Shown here one piece after another: positions 45,380-54,911 of a DNA stretch of 64,000 bases (position 1 is the stretch's first letter; every line of letters starts with the position of its first letter). Origin of the DNA: Paracoccus sp. MBLB3053 (GTDB lineage Bacteria > Pseudomonadota > Alphaproteobacteria > Rhodobacterales > Rhodobacteraceae); the NCBI RefSeq assembly GCF_031822435.1, contig NZ_JAVQLW010000003.1, positions 372,001 to 436,000 of the forward strand, given 5' to 3'. The notes under the pieces were generated by a model. It was given only the letters and a program-made list of their open reading frames with translations. It made no database searches and had not been told where the DNA came from. The position numbers and the translations under genes were made by a program.

Positions 45380-47941
45380 TCAGCTGCGCGGCTTGAGGTT
45401 TTGCGGATCGTAAAGCGGTTTGTAGCCGATCCCCACCACCTCGACCGGATAGACCTCATCGAAATAGGTCACTTGAAGTTTGCGGCCTTCCTGGCAGTAT
45501 TCCCACGGAAGATAAGCCAGCGCGATGTTCTTGCCGATGCTCGGGCCATAGGCGATCGAGGTCGTGTAGGAACGCCGGCCCAGCTCGTCGACCAGCGTTT
45601 CTCCGGTCTCGGGGTCCATCACCGGCAGGGTGCCGACCGGGTAGCGCGCGACGCCCTTCTCATCGGTGTTCTCCGTCATGACCAGCGTGCAGAGCATCGC
45701 GGGTTGATGTTCCCGCGCCCGATATTCCTCATGTTTCGCCTTGCCGCGGAAATCGGCTTCCTTGACCTTCGGACGCGACAGGTCGGCCTCGTAGAGGTTG
45801 TATTGCGTGATCAGGTCGGCGTTCTGCAGGCGCAGCGACTTTTCCAGGCGACGCGAGTTCGCATAGGTTTCGACGCCCACCGCAATCACGCCGGTCGACC
45901 GTAGCGCGTCCCAAACGGCAAGCCCGTCTTCATACGCCATGTGCAGTTCCCAGCCCTGCTCACCCACATACGAGATGCGGAACGCAGTCACGTTCTTTCC
46001 GGCGATCTCGATCTGGCGGATTGCCGCGAACGGGAAGTTGTCCACCTCCAACGCTGCCGGATCTGCCACGACCTTCTGCAGGTTTTCGCGGGCGTTCGGA
46101 CCCCAGATGCCAATCGTGGTATAGTTCTCGGTGACATCGGTGATCGTGACGTCGAGCCCACGGTCCTGTGCGACACGACGCATGTACTGGTAGTCACGCG
46201 GTCCGGCATCGGCCCCGTTCACGAGGCGGCAGCGGTCGGCCATGCGGAACACCGTGAAGTCCGCGCGCACCATGCCTTCATCATCCAGCATATGGGTGTA
46301 GATACCCTTGCCAATATTGGCGTCGCCACCGATCTTGGCGGCGCAAAGCCATTCCATCAGCTCGACATGATCCGGGCCCGCGATGTCGGTCATGTGGAAG
46401 TGCGACAGGTTGATGATGCCGCAATTCTCGCTCATCTCAAGCTGCTCGGCATTCGAGACGCGCCAGAAGTGACGATTGTCCCATTCGTTTTCGCGCACCG
46501 GAACCTGATCGGCGAATTTTTCCAGCAGATGCTCGTTCGCGGCATAGCCATGCGCGCGTTCCCAGCCGCCAAGCTCCATGAAATATCCGCCAAGTTCCTT
46601 CTCGCGCTCGTGGAAGGGCGAGCGGCGGATGCCGCGGCCGCTGGCGAAGGGCTCGCGCGGGTGGACCGGCGGGTTGTAGATCTTGGCGGCGGTTTCCTCG
46701 CAGCGGCCCCAGATGAAATCCTCGGTCAGCTGGAAATCGCTGAAGCGCGCATAGTCGATGCGGTTATGGTCGATATCGGTGCGGCCCTTGGTCATCCAGT
46801 CCGCGATCAGCTTGCCCATCCCGGGGCCGTCCTTGACCCAGATCGCGACGGCGTACCACAAGCCGCGCAGCTTGCGGCTTTCGCCCATCGAGGGGCCGCC
46901 ATCGGTCGTGGTCTGCAAGAGCCCGTTGAAGGAATGGCTTTCGTTGAAGCCAAGCTCAGCGAGGATCGGGGTCAGTTCGATTGCGCGTTCCAGGGGCTCG
47001 ATCACGTCGTCCAGTTCCAGGTCGCGCTGCGAAGGCGAAAGCCGCGCCTGATCCTTTTCCAACAGCTCGCGCGGATGGACCATCCGCACGTCCTTTTCAT
47101 AATAGTAGCCCCATTCGATCTGGCCGCCTTCGGTGGTCTTCGGGTCGCCCGTGTCGCGCAGATAGGCCGAATTGCCCTGGTCGCGCAGCAGCGGGCGGCC
47201 GATTTCGAGCCCGGTGCCAGCGAATTCGTCATAGGGACCAAAGAAGGTCAGAGGATGGTCGACAGGCATGACGGGAAGGTCTTCACCCGCCAGTTCGGCA
47301 ATCAGTCGACCCCACAGGCCGGCGCAAACCACAACGTAATCGGCCATGATCGTGCCGCGCGGGGTACGCACGCCGGTAATGCGGCCATTCTCGTGGATCA
47401 GTTCCAGCGCCGGTGTATTGGCAAACATCTTCAGCTTGCCGGCAGCGACGCCCTGGTCGACCAGCTTGCCCGCAACGGTCTGCGAGCGCGGGATCACAAG
47501 CCCCGCATCGGGATCCCAAAGCGCGCCCTGGATCTGGTCTTCTTCCAGCAGCGGGAATTTCTCCTTGGCCTCGGCGGCCGAGATGATCTTGACGTTGGTG
47601 CCGAAGGCGCGACAGGAATCGACGCGGCGCTTGAGCTCTTCCATCCGGGCGTCATCGCCGACGCGGGCAACTTCCAACCCGCCGATCCGGGCGTAGTGAC
47701 CCATCTTCTCGTAGAAATCCATCGAGTACATGGTCGTCCAGCAGGACAGCAGGTCATGGCTGGTTGCGTAGCAGAAGTCGGATGCATGCGCGGTCGATCC
47801 GATATCGGTCGGGATGCCCGACTTGTCGATGCCGACAATATCGTCCCAGCCATTCTCGATCAGATGATGCGCGACAGAGGCACCGACGATGCCCCCGAGA
47901 CCGACGATAACGACCTTGGCCCGGTCAGGAAACGAAGACAT
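45380..47941 (-). CDS. Dimethylglycine dehydrogenase-like flavoprotein with GcvT domain
   Basis: This 853-residue protein has an N-terminal FAD oxidoreductase domain (VVIVGLGGIVGASVAHHL, residues 10-27). The IGSTAHASDF segment holds His52, at the place where dimethylglycine and sarcosine dehydrogenases bind FAD covalently. The C-terminal half (about 430-850) is GcvT-like and THF-binding (AFRISYVGEQGWELHM, near residue 650). It should demethylate dimethylglycine to sarcosine, giving methylene-THF. The upstream etfB and etfA genes encode its electron acceptor, as for the mitochondrial enzymes. Sarcosine dehydrogenase activity is an alternative, but a sarcosine oxidase operon is close by. Confidence 0.8.
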   Translation of the reverse strand: MSSFPDRAKVVIVGLGGIVGASVAHHLIENGWDDIVGIDKSGIPTDIGSTAHASDFCYATSHDLLSCWTTMYSMDFYEKMGHYARIGGLEVARVGDDARMEELKRRVDSCRAFGTNVKIISAAEAKEKFPLLEEDQIQGALWDPDAGLVIPRSQTVAGKLVDQGVAAGKLKMFANTPALELIHENGRITGVRTPRGTIMADYVVVCAGLWGRLIAELAGEDLPVMPVDHPLTFFGPYDEFAGTGLEIGRPLLRDQGNSAYLRDTGDPKTTEGGQIEWGYYYEKDVRMVHPRELLEKDQARLSPSQRDLELDDVIEPLERAIELTPILAELGFNESHSFNGLLQTTTDGGPSMGESRKLRGLWYAVAIWVKDGPGMGKLIADWMTKGRTDIDHNRIDYARFSDFQLTEDFIWGRCEETAAKIYNPPVHPREPFASGRGIRRSPFHEREKELGGYFMELGGWERAHGYAANEHLLEKFADQVPVRENEWDNRHFWRVSNAEQLEMSENCGIINLSHFHMTDIAGPDHVELMEWLCAAKIGGDANIGKGIYTHMLDDEGMVRADFTVFRMADRCRLVNGADAGPRDYQYMRRVAQDRGLDVTITDVTENYTTIGIWGPNARENLQKVVADPAALEVDNFPFAAIRQIEIAGKNVTAFRISYVGEQGWELHMAYEDGLAVWDALRSTGVIAVGVETYANSRRLEKSLRLQNADLITQYNLYEADLSRPKVKEADFRGKAKHEEYRAREHQPAMLCTLVMTENTDEKGVARYPVGTLPVMDPETGETLVDELGRRSYTTSIAYGPSIGKNIALAYLPWEYCQEGRKLQVTYFDEVYPVEVVGIGYKPLYDPQNLKPRS

Positions 47942-48084
47942 GCTGCAGTCCTTTTACTTGAAGTTCTTGATGATGTGCCGGCTCGGGCAACTCTCCCGAA
48001 ACTGACGCAAGTTCGGCATCTGCGGAAGCGGCAAAACGCTGGCCGATCATTGCGCAGGCTTCCCCGGACGAACGGCGCGAAGCG

Positions 48085-49020
48085 TCAAAGTTGACGCTCC
48101 AGTTCCGGGAGGATTTCGAAAAGATCGCCAACGATCCCGTAATCGGCGACCTGGAAGATCGGAGCCTCTTCATCCGAGTTGATCGCGACGATGATCTTCG
48201 AATCCTTCATACCGGCAAGGTGCTGGATCGCGCCCGAGATCCCGCATGCGACGTAAAGATCGGGGGCCACGATCTTGCCGGTCTGGCCGACCTGGAAATC
48301 GTTTGGCGCATAGCCTGCATCGACGGCAGCGCGCGAGGCTCCGACCGCCGCGCCCAGCTTGTCCGCCACCGGGTTGAGCACAGAACGGAATTTTTCATCC
48401 GAGCCGAGCGCGCGACCGCCCGAAACGATGATCCGGGCCGACCCCAGTTCCGGGCGTTCGCTTTTCGACAGCATGTTCTCGACAAAGCGCGACAGCGACG
48501 CGGCTTCGGCGCCGGTCTCGACCACCTGAACCGGCGCAGGGGCAGCGGCGGCACCGGCTGGGGCAAAGCTCGCCGTGCGAACCGTCAGGACCTTCTTCGC
48601 CTCGGTCGACTGAACGACTTCAATCGCGTTTCCGGCATAGATCGGGCGCTTGAACGTGTCGGCGGCGACAACCTCGGTGATTTCCGAGATTTGCATGACA
48701 TCCAGAAGCGCTGCGACGCGCGGCAGCACGTTCTTCCCGGTCGTGGTCGCGGGGGCCAGGATCGTGCCGTAATCCCCGGACAGCGCGAGGATGAGCGCGG
48801 CGGTCGGTTCGGCCAGGCGATGCTCCAGCGCATCCTGCTCAGCCAATAGCACCTTGCGGATGCCCGCAAGCTTCGCTGCGGCCTCAGCCGCGCCGGACGC
48901 ATTCTGTCCGGCGACCAGGATATCGATCTCTTCACCGATCTGGGTGGCAGCAGTAAGCGCCCGAACGGTCTGTTCCGAGAGAACTGCGTTGTCGTGGTCT
49001 GCAAAAAGTAGAATTGCCAT
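48085..49020 (-). CDS. etfA: Electron transfer flavoprotein alpha subunit
   Basis: This 311-residue protein has the conserved FAD-binding C-terminus ([20 protein letters not shown], then [20 protein letters not shown]) and an N-terminal adenine-nucleotide-hydrolase-like domain. With EtfB it carries electrons from the dimethylglycine dehydrogenase to ETF:quinone oxidoreductase. It lies 16 bp after etfB and 143 bp before the dehydrogenase. Placement in this operon suggests a dedicated copy; a housekeeping etf pair would be elsewhere. Confidence 0.92.
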   Translation of the reverse strand: MAILLFADHDNAVLSEQTVRALTAATQIGEEIDILVAGQNASGAAEAAAKLAGIRKVLLAEQDALEHRLAEPTAALILALSGDYGTILAPATTTGKNVLPRVAALLDVMQISEITEVVAADTFKRPIYAGNAIEVVQSTEAKKVLTVRTASFAPAGAAAAPAPVQVVETGAEAASLSRFVENMLSKSERPELGSARIIVSGGRALGSDEKFRSVLNPVADKLGAAVGASRAAVDAGYAPNDFQVGQTGKIVAPDLYVACGISGAIQHLAGMKDSKIIVAINSDEEAPIFQVADYGIVGDLFEILPELERQL

Positions 49021-49036
49021 GTTCAGTGCTCCCGCT

Positions 49037-49786
49037 TCAGATGACGCCAGCTTCGTTCTTGAGCTTGTCGAGCAGTTCGGTGACGTTTGCCACCTTGATG
49101 CCCGCCGCGCGTGTCGCGGGTTCCTCGACCCGCAGGACGGTCAGACGCGGCTCGACCGAGACGCCGAAATCTTCCGGGCTCTTCTGGTCCAGCGGCTTCT
49201 TCTTCGCCTTCATGATATTCGGCAGCGATGCGTAGCGCGGCTCGTTCAGGCGCAAATCGGCCGTGACAATGGTGGGCAGCGCCACCTCGATTGCCTGCAG
49301 GCCGCCATCGACTTCGCGCGTGACCTTCGCACTTCCTTCGCCCAGTTCGATGGACGAAGCGAATGTCGCCTGCGACCAGCCGAGCAGCGCCGCCAGCATC
49401 TGGCCTGTCTGGTTCGCGTCATCATCGATCGCCTGCTTGCCAAGGATCACCAGGCCGGGCTGTTCTTCCGCGACAACACCTTTCAGGAGTTTTGCGACGG
49501 TCAGCGGTTCGACGTTGCGCTCGACCGAGATCAGGATCGCCCGGTCCGCCCCCATCGCCAGTGCGGTCCGCAGCGTCTCTTGCGCCTGGGCTGGCCCGAT
49601 CGACACAACGATGACCTCGGTGGCCTTGCCTGCTTCCTTGAGACGGACCGCCTCTTCGACCGCGATCTCGTCAAAAGGGTTCATGGACAACTTCACATTC
49701 GCCAGATCGACGCCCGAACCATCCGCTTTCACACGGATCTTGACGTTGAAGTCGACGACGCGCTTCACGGGGACCAAGATCTTCAT
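49037..49786 (-). CDS. etfB: Electron transfer flavoprotein beta subunit
   Basis: This 249-residue protein opens [20 protein letters not shown] and contains the [16 protein letters not shown] and [17 protein letters not shown] motifs that bind AMP in EtfB. It is the first gene of the etfB-etfA-dimethylglycine dehydrogenase operon. GAGGAAA lies just before the start codon. The 5' leader holds two overlapping GC-rich palindromes (49806-49836). Confidence 0.92.
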   Translation of the reverse strand: MKILVPVKRVVDFNVKIRVKADGSGVDLANVKLSMNPFDEIAVEEAVRLKEAGKATEVIVVSIGPAQAQETLRTALAMGADRAILISVERNVEPLTVAKLLKGVVAEEQPGLVILGKQAIDDDANQTGQMLAALLGWSQATFASSIELGEGSAKVTREVDGGLQAIEVALPTIVTADLRLNEPRYASLPNIMKAKKKPLDQKSPEDFGVSVEPRLTVLRVEEPATRAAGIKVANVTELLDKLKNEAGVI

Positions 49787-49805
49787 TGCATTTCCTCTCT
49801 ATCAG

Positions 49806-49851
49806 AGCCCCGGCCTGGCCGGGGCTTGCAAGCCCCGTGCAGTCCCCGGGG
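49806..49851 (-). promoter_or_regulatory. Overlapping palindromes in etfB leader
   Basis: AGCCCCGGCC-T-GGCCGGGGCT (49806-49826) overlaps a 16-bp perfect palindrome GGGGCTTGCAAGCCCC (49821-49836); CCCCGGGG follows at 49844-49851. The first two share the bases 49821-49826, so the two hairpins cannot form at once. They lie 20-50 bp upstream of the etfB ATG. They may act as operator sites or as an RNA switch. Confidence 0.5.
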
Positions 49852-49975
49852 TTCTGGATTCGTGGAACGAAGTATTGCGACGAGAACAGGACAAAAAACA
49901 GGACGATTGCGGCGAACAAAGATTAAGGCTACGACAGGAACCCACGGAAGATCGTCAGACGCCAAGATTGACCCG

Positions 49976-51019
49976 ATGGAACCCCGCCCAATTCTGACCA
50001 GCCCGGCAGCACGCACCGGCGCAACCTCCCCAATTCGTCGCCGCCAGGACGAGACCCGGCTGTCCGTCGGGTTCATCTTGGCCAAGCGCTTCACGCTTTG
50101 CGCATTCGCGAATTTCGTCGATGTCCTGCGGCTTTCCGCCGACGAGGGCGATAGAAGCCGTCCGATCCTGTGCAAGTGGACGGTCGTGTCGGACACGATG
50201 GACGCCGTGACCTCTAGCTGCGGGATTTCCGTCCAACCCAAGGAGCGTCTGGGCGATCCGTCGCGATTCGACTACATCGTCGTGGTCGGCGGGCTGATGG
50301 ATGAAATGCCGAACCTAAGCCCGGCCTTCGTGCGCTTCCTGCATCAGGCGGCTTCGGCGGGTGTGCCCCTGATCGGCGTCTGCACCGGGGCGTTCTTGTT
50401 GCACCAGGCGGGGCTTCTGAATGGCTATCGCTGCTGCGTGAGCTGGTTCCACCACGCCGACTTCCTCGAGCAGTTCGAGGGGCTAAACCCGGTCGCCGAT
50501 CAGATCTTCGTGGTGGATCGCGATCGGCTTACGTGTTCGGGCGGGGCCAGTTCGGCGCATCTCGCGGCCTATCTCGTCGACAAGCATGTGGGACGCGCCC
50601 AGGCCAGCAAGAGCCTGCATATCATGATCATCGATGAGGCGCTTGGGGCCGAGAAGCCGCAACCGGGAACCACGCTTGCCTTCAAGACACGCGATCCGAT
50701 CGTGCTCAGGGCATTGCTGTTGATGCAGCAAAACATCGACATGCCGATCTCTGTCGCCGAGGTCGCAAAGCGGATCGGACATAGCAAGCGGCAGGTCGAG
50801 CGGCATTTCCGCGTCGCTCTGGACATCTCGCCGCAGGCGGCTTTTCTCAGCATTCGGCTTTCGCTGGCCCATCATCTTTTGACCACAAGCCAAAAGTCCA
50901 TCGCGCAGGTGGCGGTCGATTGCGGCTTCTGCGATTCGTCGCATCTGAGTCGGATGTTCCGGCGACATTTCGATTGCACGCCCCTTGCCTTGCGACAGGC
51001 AAACGGGCTTGCGAGCTGA
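49976..51019 (+). CDS. GlxA-type AraC-family regulator (GbdR/SouR-like)
   Basis: This 347-residue regulator has a DJ-1/PfpI sensor domain (about 30-205: FDYIVVVGGLMDEMPNL, GVPLIGVCTGAFLLHQAGLL with a Cys at the nucleophile elbow) and a C-terminal AraC HTH (about 245-340: ISVAEVAKRIGHSKRQVERH). ATG 49976 is the start; the frame stays open far upstream, antisense to etfAB, which is not coding. It lies between the etf-dmgdh operon, the BCCT transporter and sox genes, the setting of GbdR and SouR, which sense betaine, dimethylglycine or sarcosine. It is a good candidate for the master regulator of this branch. Confidence 0.85.
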   Translation: MEPRPILTSPAARTGATSPIRRRQDETRLSVGFILAKRFTLCAFANFVDVLRLSADEGDRSRPILCKWTVVSDTMDAVTSSCGISVQPKERLGDPSRFDYIVVVGGLMDEMPNLSPAFVRFLHQAASAGVPLIGVCTGAFLLHQAGLLNGYRCCVSWFHHADFLEQFEGLNPVADQIFVVDRDRLTCSGGASSAHLAAYLVDKHVGRAQASKSLHIMIIDEALGAEKPQPGTTLAFKTRDPIVLRALLLMQQNIDMPISVAEVAKRIGHSKRQVERHFRVALDISPQAAFLSIRLSLAHHLLTTSQKSIAQVAVDCGFCDSSHLSRMFRRHFDCTPLALRQANGLAS

Positions 51020-51043
51020 AACGGCGATCCGTCGGAAAAGGAA

Positions 51044-51074
51044 GCCGCCGCGAAGCGCGGTGCAACGCGGCGGC
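51044..51074. terminator. Terminator between regulator and BCCT gene
   Basis: There is a nine-base stem (GCCGCCGCG 51044-51052, CGCGGCGGC 51066-51074) with a 13-base loop between convergent genes. On the minus strand it is followed by TTCCTTTTCC, which suits the transporter gene. Confidence 0.65.
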
Positions 51075-51100
51075 CGTTACTTGATCCGATTGGGCCTTGT

Positions 51101-52747
51101 TCAGCGCGGTTCGCTGGCCAAGCCGCGGACGATCGCAACACACATCACCAGAAGGACGATGGTGAAGGGCAGACCAGTCGAAATGACCATGGATTGCAGT
51201 GATTTCAGCCCACCCGCCGAAAGCAGCAAGACGATCGCGATGACACCCTCGAACACGCACCAGAAGACACGTTGCGGGACAGGCGCGTTCACCTTGCCCC
51301 CCGCGGTGATCGTGTCGATCACCAGTGAGCCGGAATCCGACGAGGTCACGAAGAACACGATGACAAGAATGATCCCGATGAACGAGGTGATCGACGAAAG
51401 CGGCATCTTGTCGAACATGACGAACAGCTGCAGCGGCAGGTCCGCATCCTGAACGGCGGTATAGCCGTCACGCACGACCTGGCTGATCGCCGTGCCACCA
51501 AAGATCGACATCCAGATCACGCAGACGAGCGACGGCACGAGCAGGACGCTGATGATGAATTCCCGCACGGTCCGACCGCGAGAAACCCGTGCGATGAACA
51601 TACCGACGAAAGGTGACCAGGAAATCCACCAGGCCCAATAGAACGATGTCCAGCCCTGCATGAAGTTCAGGTCGTCGCGGCCGACCGGATTGGAAAGTGC
51701 CGGCAGATACTTGAAATAGGCCATGAGAAAGCTTCCCATATCCGTGACAAGCAGCATGGTCGGTCCGACGAAAAGCACGAACAGCAACAACACCAGGGCA
51801 AGCCCCATATTGATCTCGGAGAGCAGCTTTACCCCCGCTTCCAGACCCCGGATAACCGAGAAAAGCGCGATCGCAGTAATGACCACGATCAGGATCACTT
51901 GCATGTTCTCGCTCACCGGCATGCCGAAGATCTTGTTGAAGCCCGCATTTGCTTGCGCGGCACCCAGGCCCAGCGACGTCGCGAGACCGAAGAGCGTGGC
52001 AAGCACCGCCAGGATGTCGATCAGATGGCCCGGCCATCCCCAGACGCGTTCCCCGAAGATCGGATAGAAGGCCGAGCGAATGGTCAGCGGGAGCCCCTTG
52101 TTATAGGTGAAAAGCGCAAGGCTAAGACCCACCACCGCATAGATCGCCCATGGATGAAGGGCCCAGTGAAAGATCGAGGCCGCCATACCCAGACGAACCG
52201 CTTCGTCCTGGTTCGGTGCCGCGCCCAGCGGAGCCCAGTCACTGCGCACGCCCGCGTCTCCGATGGACGTGCCGCCCATGGATGATGAGAAATGGCTGAG
52301 CGGTTCCGAGACGCCGTAAAACATCAGCCCGATGCCCATCCCCGCCGCGAACAGCATCGAGAACCAGCTTGCATATCCGAAATCCGGCACCGCATCGCGG
52401 CCGCCAAGCCGAACCTTGCCATAGGGGCTCAACACCAGGACGAGGCAAAGAATGACAAATACATCGGCTGCGCCAATGAAGAACCAGTCGAAGCCGCTGG
52501 TTACGGTCGAGAAAAGAGCCTGAAACAGGTTGCTAGCAAGATCGGGCATCGCCAGCGTGAAGATCACCAGAATAATGACGCTGACCGCCGATATTCCGAA
52601 GACCGGGTTGTGAATGTCGAACCCGAACGGGCCGAAATATCCTTCGACGTTGTCCCGGCCGATCTTGTAATCCGTCTGGATCACACTTTCGGCCGGAGGC
52701 GTATGATCAGGCGCATCCGTGCCGCCTGTCTCTATTGGATAGGTCAA
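51101..52747 (-). CDS. BCCT-family betaine/choline/carnitine-type transporter
   Basis: This 548-residue secondary transporter has 12 predicted membrane helices after a hydrophilic N-terminus of about 50 residues. The signature FYWAWWISWSPFVGMFIARV gives the aromatic box for quaternary ammonium groups in TM8. The lack of a long charged C-terminal tail argues against an osmosensing BetP-type protein and favours nutrient uptake. Context points to glycine betaine; choline or carnitine cannot be excluded. It is divergent from soxB across a 598-bp region and convergent with the GlxA-type regulator. Confidence 0.88.
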   Translation of the reverse strand: MTYPIETGGTDAPDHTPPAESVIQTDYKIGRDNVEGYFGPFGFDIHNPVFGISAVSVIILVIFTLAMPDLASNLFQALFSTVTSGFDWFFIGAADVFVILCLVLVLSPYGKVRLGGRDAVPDFGYASWFSMLFAAGMGIGLMFYGVSEPLSHFSSSMGGTSIGDAGVRSDWAPLGAAPNQDEAVRLGMAASIFHWALHPWAIYAVVGLSLALFTYNKGLPLTIRSAFYPIFGERVWGWPGHLIDILAVLATLFGLATSLGLGAAQANAGFNKIFGMPVSENMQVILIVVITAIALFSVIRGLEAGVKLLSEINMGLALVLLLFVLFVGPTMLLVTDMGSFLMAYFKYLPALSNPVGRDDLNFMQGWTSFYWAWWISWSPFVGMFIARVSRGRTVREFIISVLLVPSLVCVIWMSIFGGTAISQVVRDGYTAVQDADLPLQLFVMFDKMPLSSITSFIGIILVIVFFVTSSDSGSLVIDTITAGGKVNAPVPQRVFWCVFEGVIAIVLLLSAGGLKSLQSMVISTGLPFTIVLLVMCVAIVRGLASEPR

Positions 52748-53345
52748 GTTTGGTCCTCCCGAATTGGAAAAGGGCCCTTCGTTTCCTCACATTGGAAACG
52801 AGGCTTTCCTTGCACGAGAACGCATTGGCCGGTTCCGACCCAGCGGTGCCCTGACGGACAGTCGCGTTGACAGAGCCGGCAAGCGCTCGCGCACGCGCTT
52901 TGCTTGCTTTGCGGCTGGCCTGGAACCGGACCGGCGACAGGCAGGTATGCAGTAGTTGCCTTATTTCGTGAAACCACATGTCACGAGAGGATTGATGCGA
53001 CGCGCCGACGGTATAATCGGGACGCCAATCATCCAGTATTCCGGTCAGGCCGGAATTTGCCGACCCTGTTCCCACTTGCGCAATATCCCGGTCTCAGGTG
53101 CGCTAGCATAAAAAAAGTGGAACAAAATCAATGTAATTTTGGCCACCATGCCCCTTTTTTGTGACGGTGTCGTGAAAGCTTCGGCAAGAGCGGTCCGGCT
53201 TTATCGTCCCGTCGTTCGGACACGCCAGTTCTGCCCGGCCCGGCTGTGGCGCAGTTCTTCATTCCCCATGACGCAAAGCTTCAAAAGCAAAATCAGGAAA
53301 AAAGGTATTTGGTTCTGAATTCATCCCAGCCCAGGGGTCACGCAC
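52748..53345. promoter_or_regulatory. Divergent promoter region of BCCT gene and soxB
   Basis: No gene is supported in these 598 bp. There is a consensus -10 TATAAT at 53012-53017 and a perfect inverted repeat ATTCCGG-TCAGG-CCGGAAT at 53038-53056. A T/A-rich stretch near 53110-53160 may be the upstream part of the sox promoter. The palindrome is a candidate operator for the GlxA-type regulator. Start sites were not determined. Confidence 0.45.
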
Positions 53346-54599
53346 ATGACGCGCTTCAACGCTTTCAACGTTCTCAAGAACGCCCTGACCGGTCACAAGA
53401 ACTGGACCGAGCAATGGCCCGATAGCCAACCCAAGAAGGAATATGACGTCGTCATCGTCGGCGCGGGCGGCCATGGTCTGGGCGCGGCCTACTACCTCGC
53501 CAAGCAGCATGGCATTACCAATGTCGCGGTGATCGACAAGGGCTGGCTGGGTGGCGGCAATACCGGCCGGAACACGACCATCATCCGCTCGAACTATCTC
53601 TACGATGAAAGCGCGCGGCTCTTCGATCACGCGGTCGACCTGTGGGAGGGTCTCAGCCAGGAGCTGAACTACAACGTGATGTATTCGCGCCGGGGCTGCC
53701 TGATGCTGGCCCATAATGTGCATGATGTCCAAAGCTTCAAGCGCCATATCCATGCCAACCGGCTGAACGGCGTCGACAACCGCTGGCTCACGACCGAGGA
53801 ATGCAAGGAATATTGCCCGCCGCTCAACATCTCGCCGAATGCCCGCTACCCGGTCATGGGCGGTGCACTGCAGGAACGCGCAGGCACGGCGCGCCATGAT
53901 GCGGTCGCATGGGGCTACGCACGTGGCGCTGCGGCGCGCGGCGTGGACATCATCCAGAACTGCGCGGTTACCGCAATTCGCAGAAATGCGGACGGATCGG
54001 TCGCCGGTGTCGAAACGGCCAAGGGTTTCATCAAGGCCAAGAAGGTCGCTGTGTCGGCCGCCGGTCATACCTCGGTGGTGATGGAGACCGCAGGCGTGCG
54101 CCTGCCCTTGGAAAGCTATCCCCTGCAGGCGCTGGTCAGTGAACCGATCAAGCCGATTTTCCCCTGCGTCGTGATGTCGAACGCGGTCCACGCCTATATC
54201 AGCCAGTCCGACAAGGGCGAGCTGGTGATCGGCTCGGGCACCGATCAGTACACCTCCTATTCGCAGCGCGGCGGGCTGCCGCTGATCGAGCACACGATTG
54301 CCGCGATCACGGAAGTCTTCCCGATCTTCAACCGCATGCGGATGCTGCGCAAATGGGGCGGGATCGTCGATGTGACGCCGGACCGTTCGGCGATCCTGGG
54401 CAAGACCCCCGTTCAGGGCCTTTACGTCAACTGCGGCTGGGGCACGGGCGGGTTCAAGGCCACGCCAGGCGCCGCGCATACTTTCGCCTGGACCATCGCC
54501 AAGGACGAGCCCCATCCGATCAACGCGCCCTTCACGATGGAACGTTTCCGCACCGGCCGCCTGATCGACGAGGCCGCGGCTGCTGCCGTCGCACATTAA
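53346..54599 (+). CDS. soxB: Sarcosine oxidase beta subunit
   Basis: This 417-residue subunit of heterotetrameric sarcosine oxidase demethylates sarcosine to glycine. The FAD loop is [18 protein letters not shown], then [17 protein letters not shown]. His184 in [17 protein letters not shown] matches the covalent FMN site of the family. AGGGG lies upstream of ATG 53346. It is the first gene of soxBDAG-glyA-purU and follows a 598-bp promoter region. Its close relative mgdA at 28743 has one residue less and sits in the methylamine branch. Confidence 0.9.
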   Translation: MTRFNAFNVLKNALTGHKNWTEQWPDSQPKKEYDVVIVGAGGHGLGAAYYLAKQHGITNVAVIDKGWLGGGNTGRNTTIIRSNYLYDESARLFDHAVDLWEGLSQELNYNVMYSRRGCLMLAHNVHDVQSFKRHIHANRLNGVDNRWLTTEECKEYCPPLNISPNARYPVMGGALQERAGTARHDAVAWGYARGAAARGVDIIQNCAVTAIRRNADGSVAGVETAKGFIKAKKVAVSAAGHTSVVMETAGVRLPLESYPLQALVSEPIKPIFPCVVMSNAVHAYISQSDKGELVIGSGTDQYTSYSQRGGLPLIEHTIAAITEVFPIFNRMRMLRKWGGIVDVTPDRSAILGKTPVQGLYVNCGWGTGGFKATPGAAHTFAWTIAKDEPHPINAPFTMERFRTGRLIDEAAAAAVAH

Positions 54600-54611
54600 A
54601 GGTCATCTGAC

Positions 54612-54911
54612 ATGCTTCTGATCCATTGCCCATATTGCGATGAAACCCTGCCCGAGGCCGAGTTCACCTATGCGGGACAGGCCCATGTCCTGCGGCCGGA
54701 AACTCCCTCGACCGAAAGTGACGCGAACTGGGAGGAGTTTCTGTATATCCGCGCGAACGTGAAAGGGCCGCATTACGAAAGGTGGCGCCACCTGCACGGA
54801 TGCGGGCGCTACTTCAACGCCGTGCGCAATACTGTCAGCGACCGCTTCCTGACCACCTACAAGGTCGGCGCAGTGCGGCCCGATCTCTCCAGCTTGACCG
54901 AGGCGATGTAA
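54612..54911 (+). CDS. soxD: Sarcosine oxidase delta subunit (zinc site intact)
   Basis: This 99-residue subunit has the zinc ligands C6 and C9 (HCPYCDE), H60 and C64 (RHLHGCGRYF), as in the structurally known enzyme (Cys, Cys, His, Cys with the same spacing). EFTYAGQAHV and YIRANVKGPHYERW are family segments. Its stop overlaps the soxA start by one base (TAATG). It contrasts with mgdB, which lacks all cysteines. Confidence 0.92.
   Translation: MLLIHCPYCDETLPEAEFTYAGQAHVLRPETPSTESDANWEEFLYIRANVKGPHYERWRHLHGCGRYFNAVRNTVSDRFLTTYKVGAVRPDLSSLTEAM

Noticed and set aside
46000..48094. Plus-strand frame opposite the dimethylglycine dehydrogenase
   Set aside because: It is a reverse shadow of a firmly identified gene with clear FAD and GcvT motifs.
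48791..49975. Possible 395-codon N-terminal extension of the GlxA-type regulator
   Set aside because: It runs antisense through etfA and etfB and lacks any fold; the sensor domain starts after ATG 49976.
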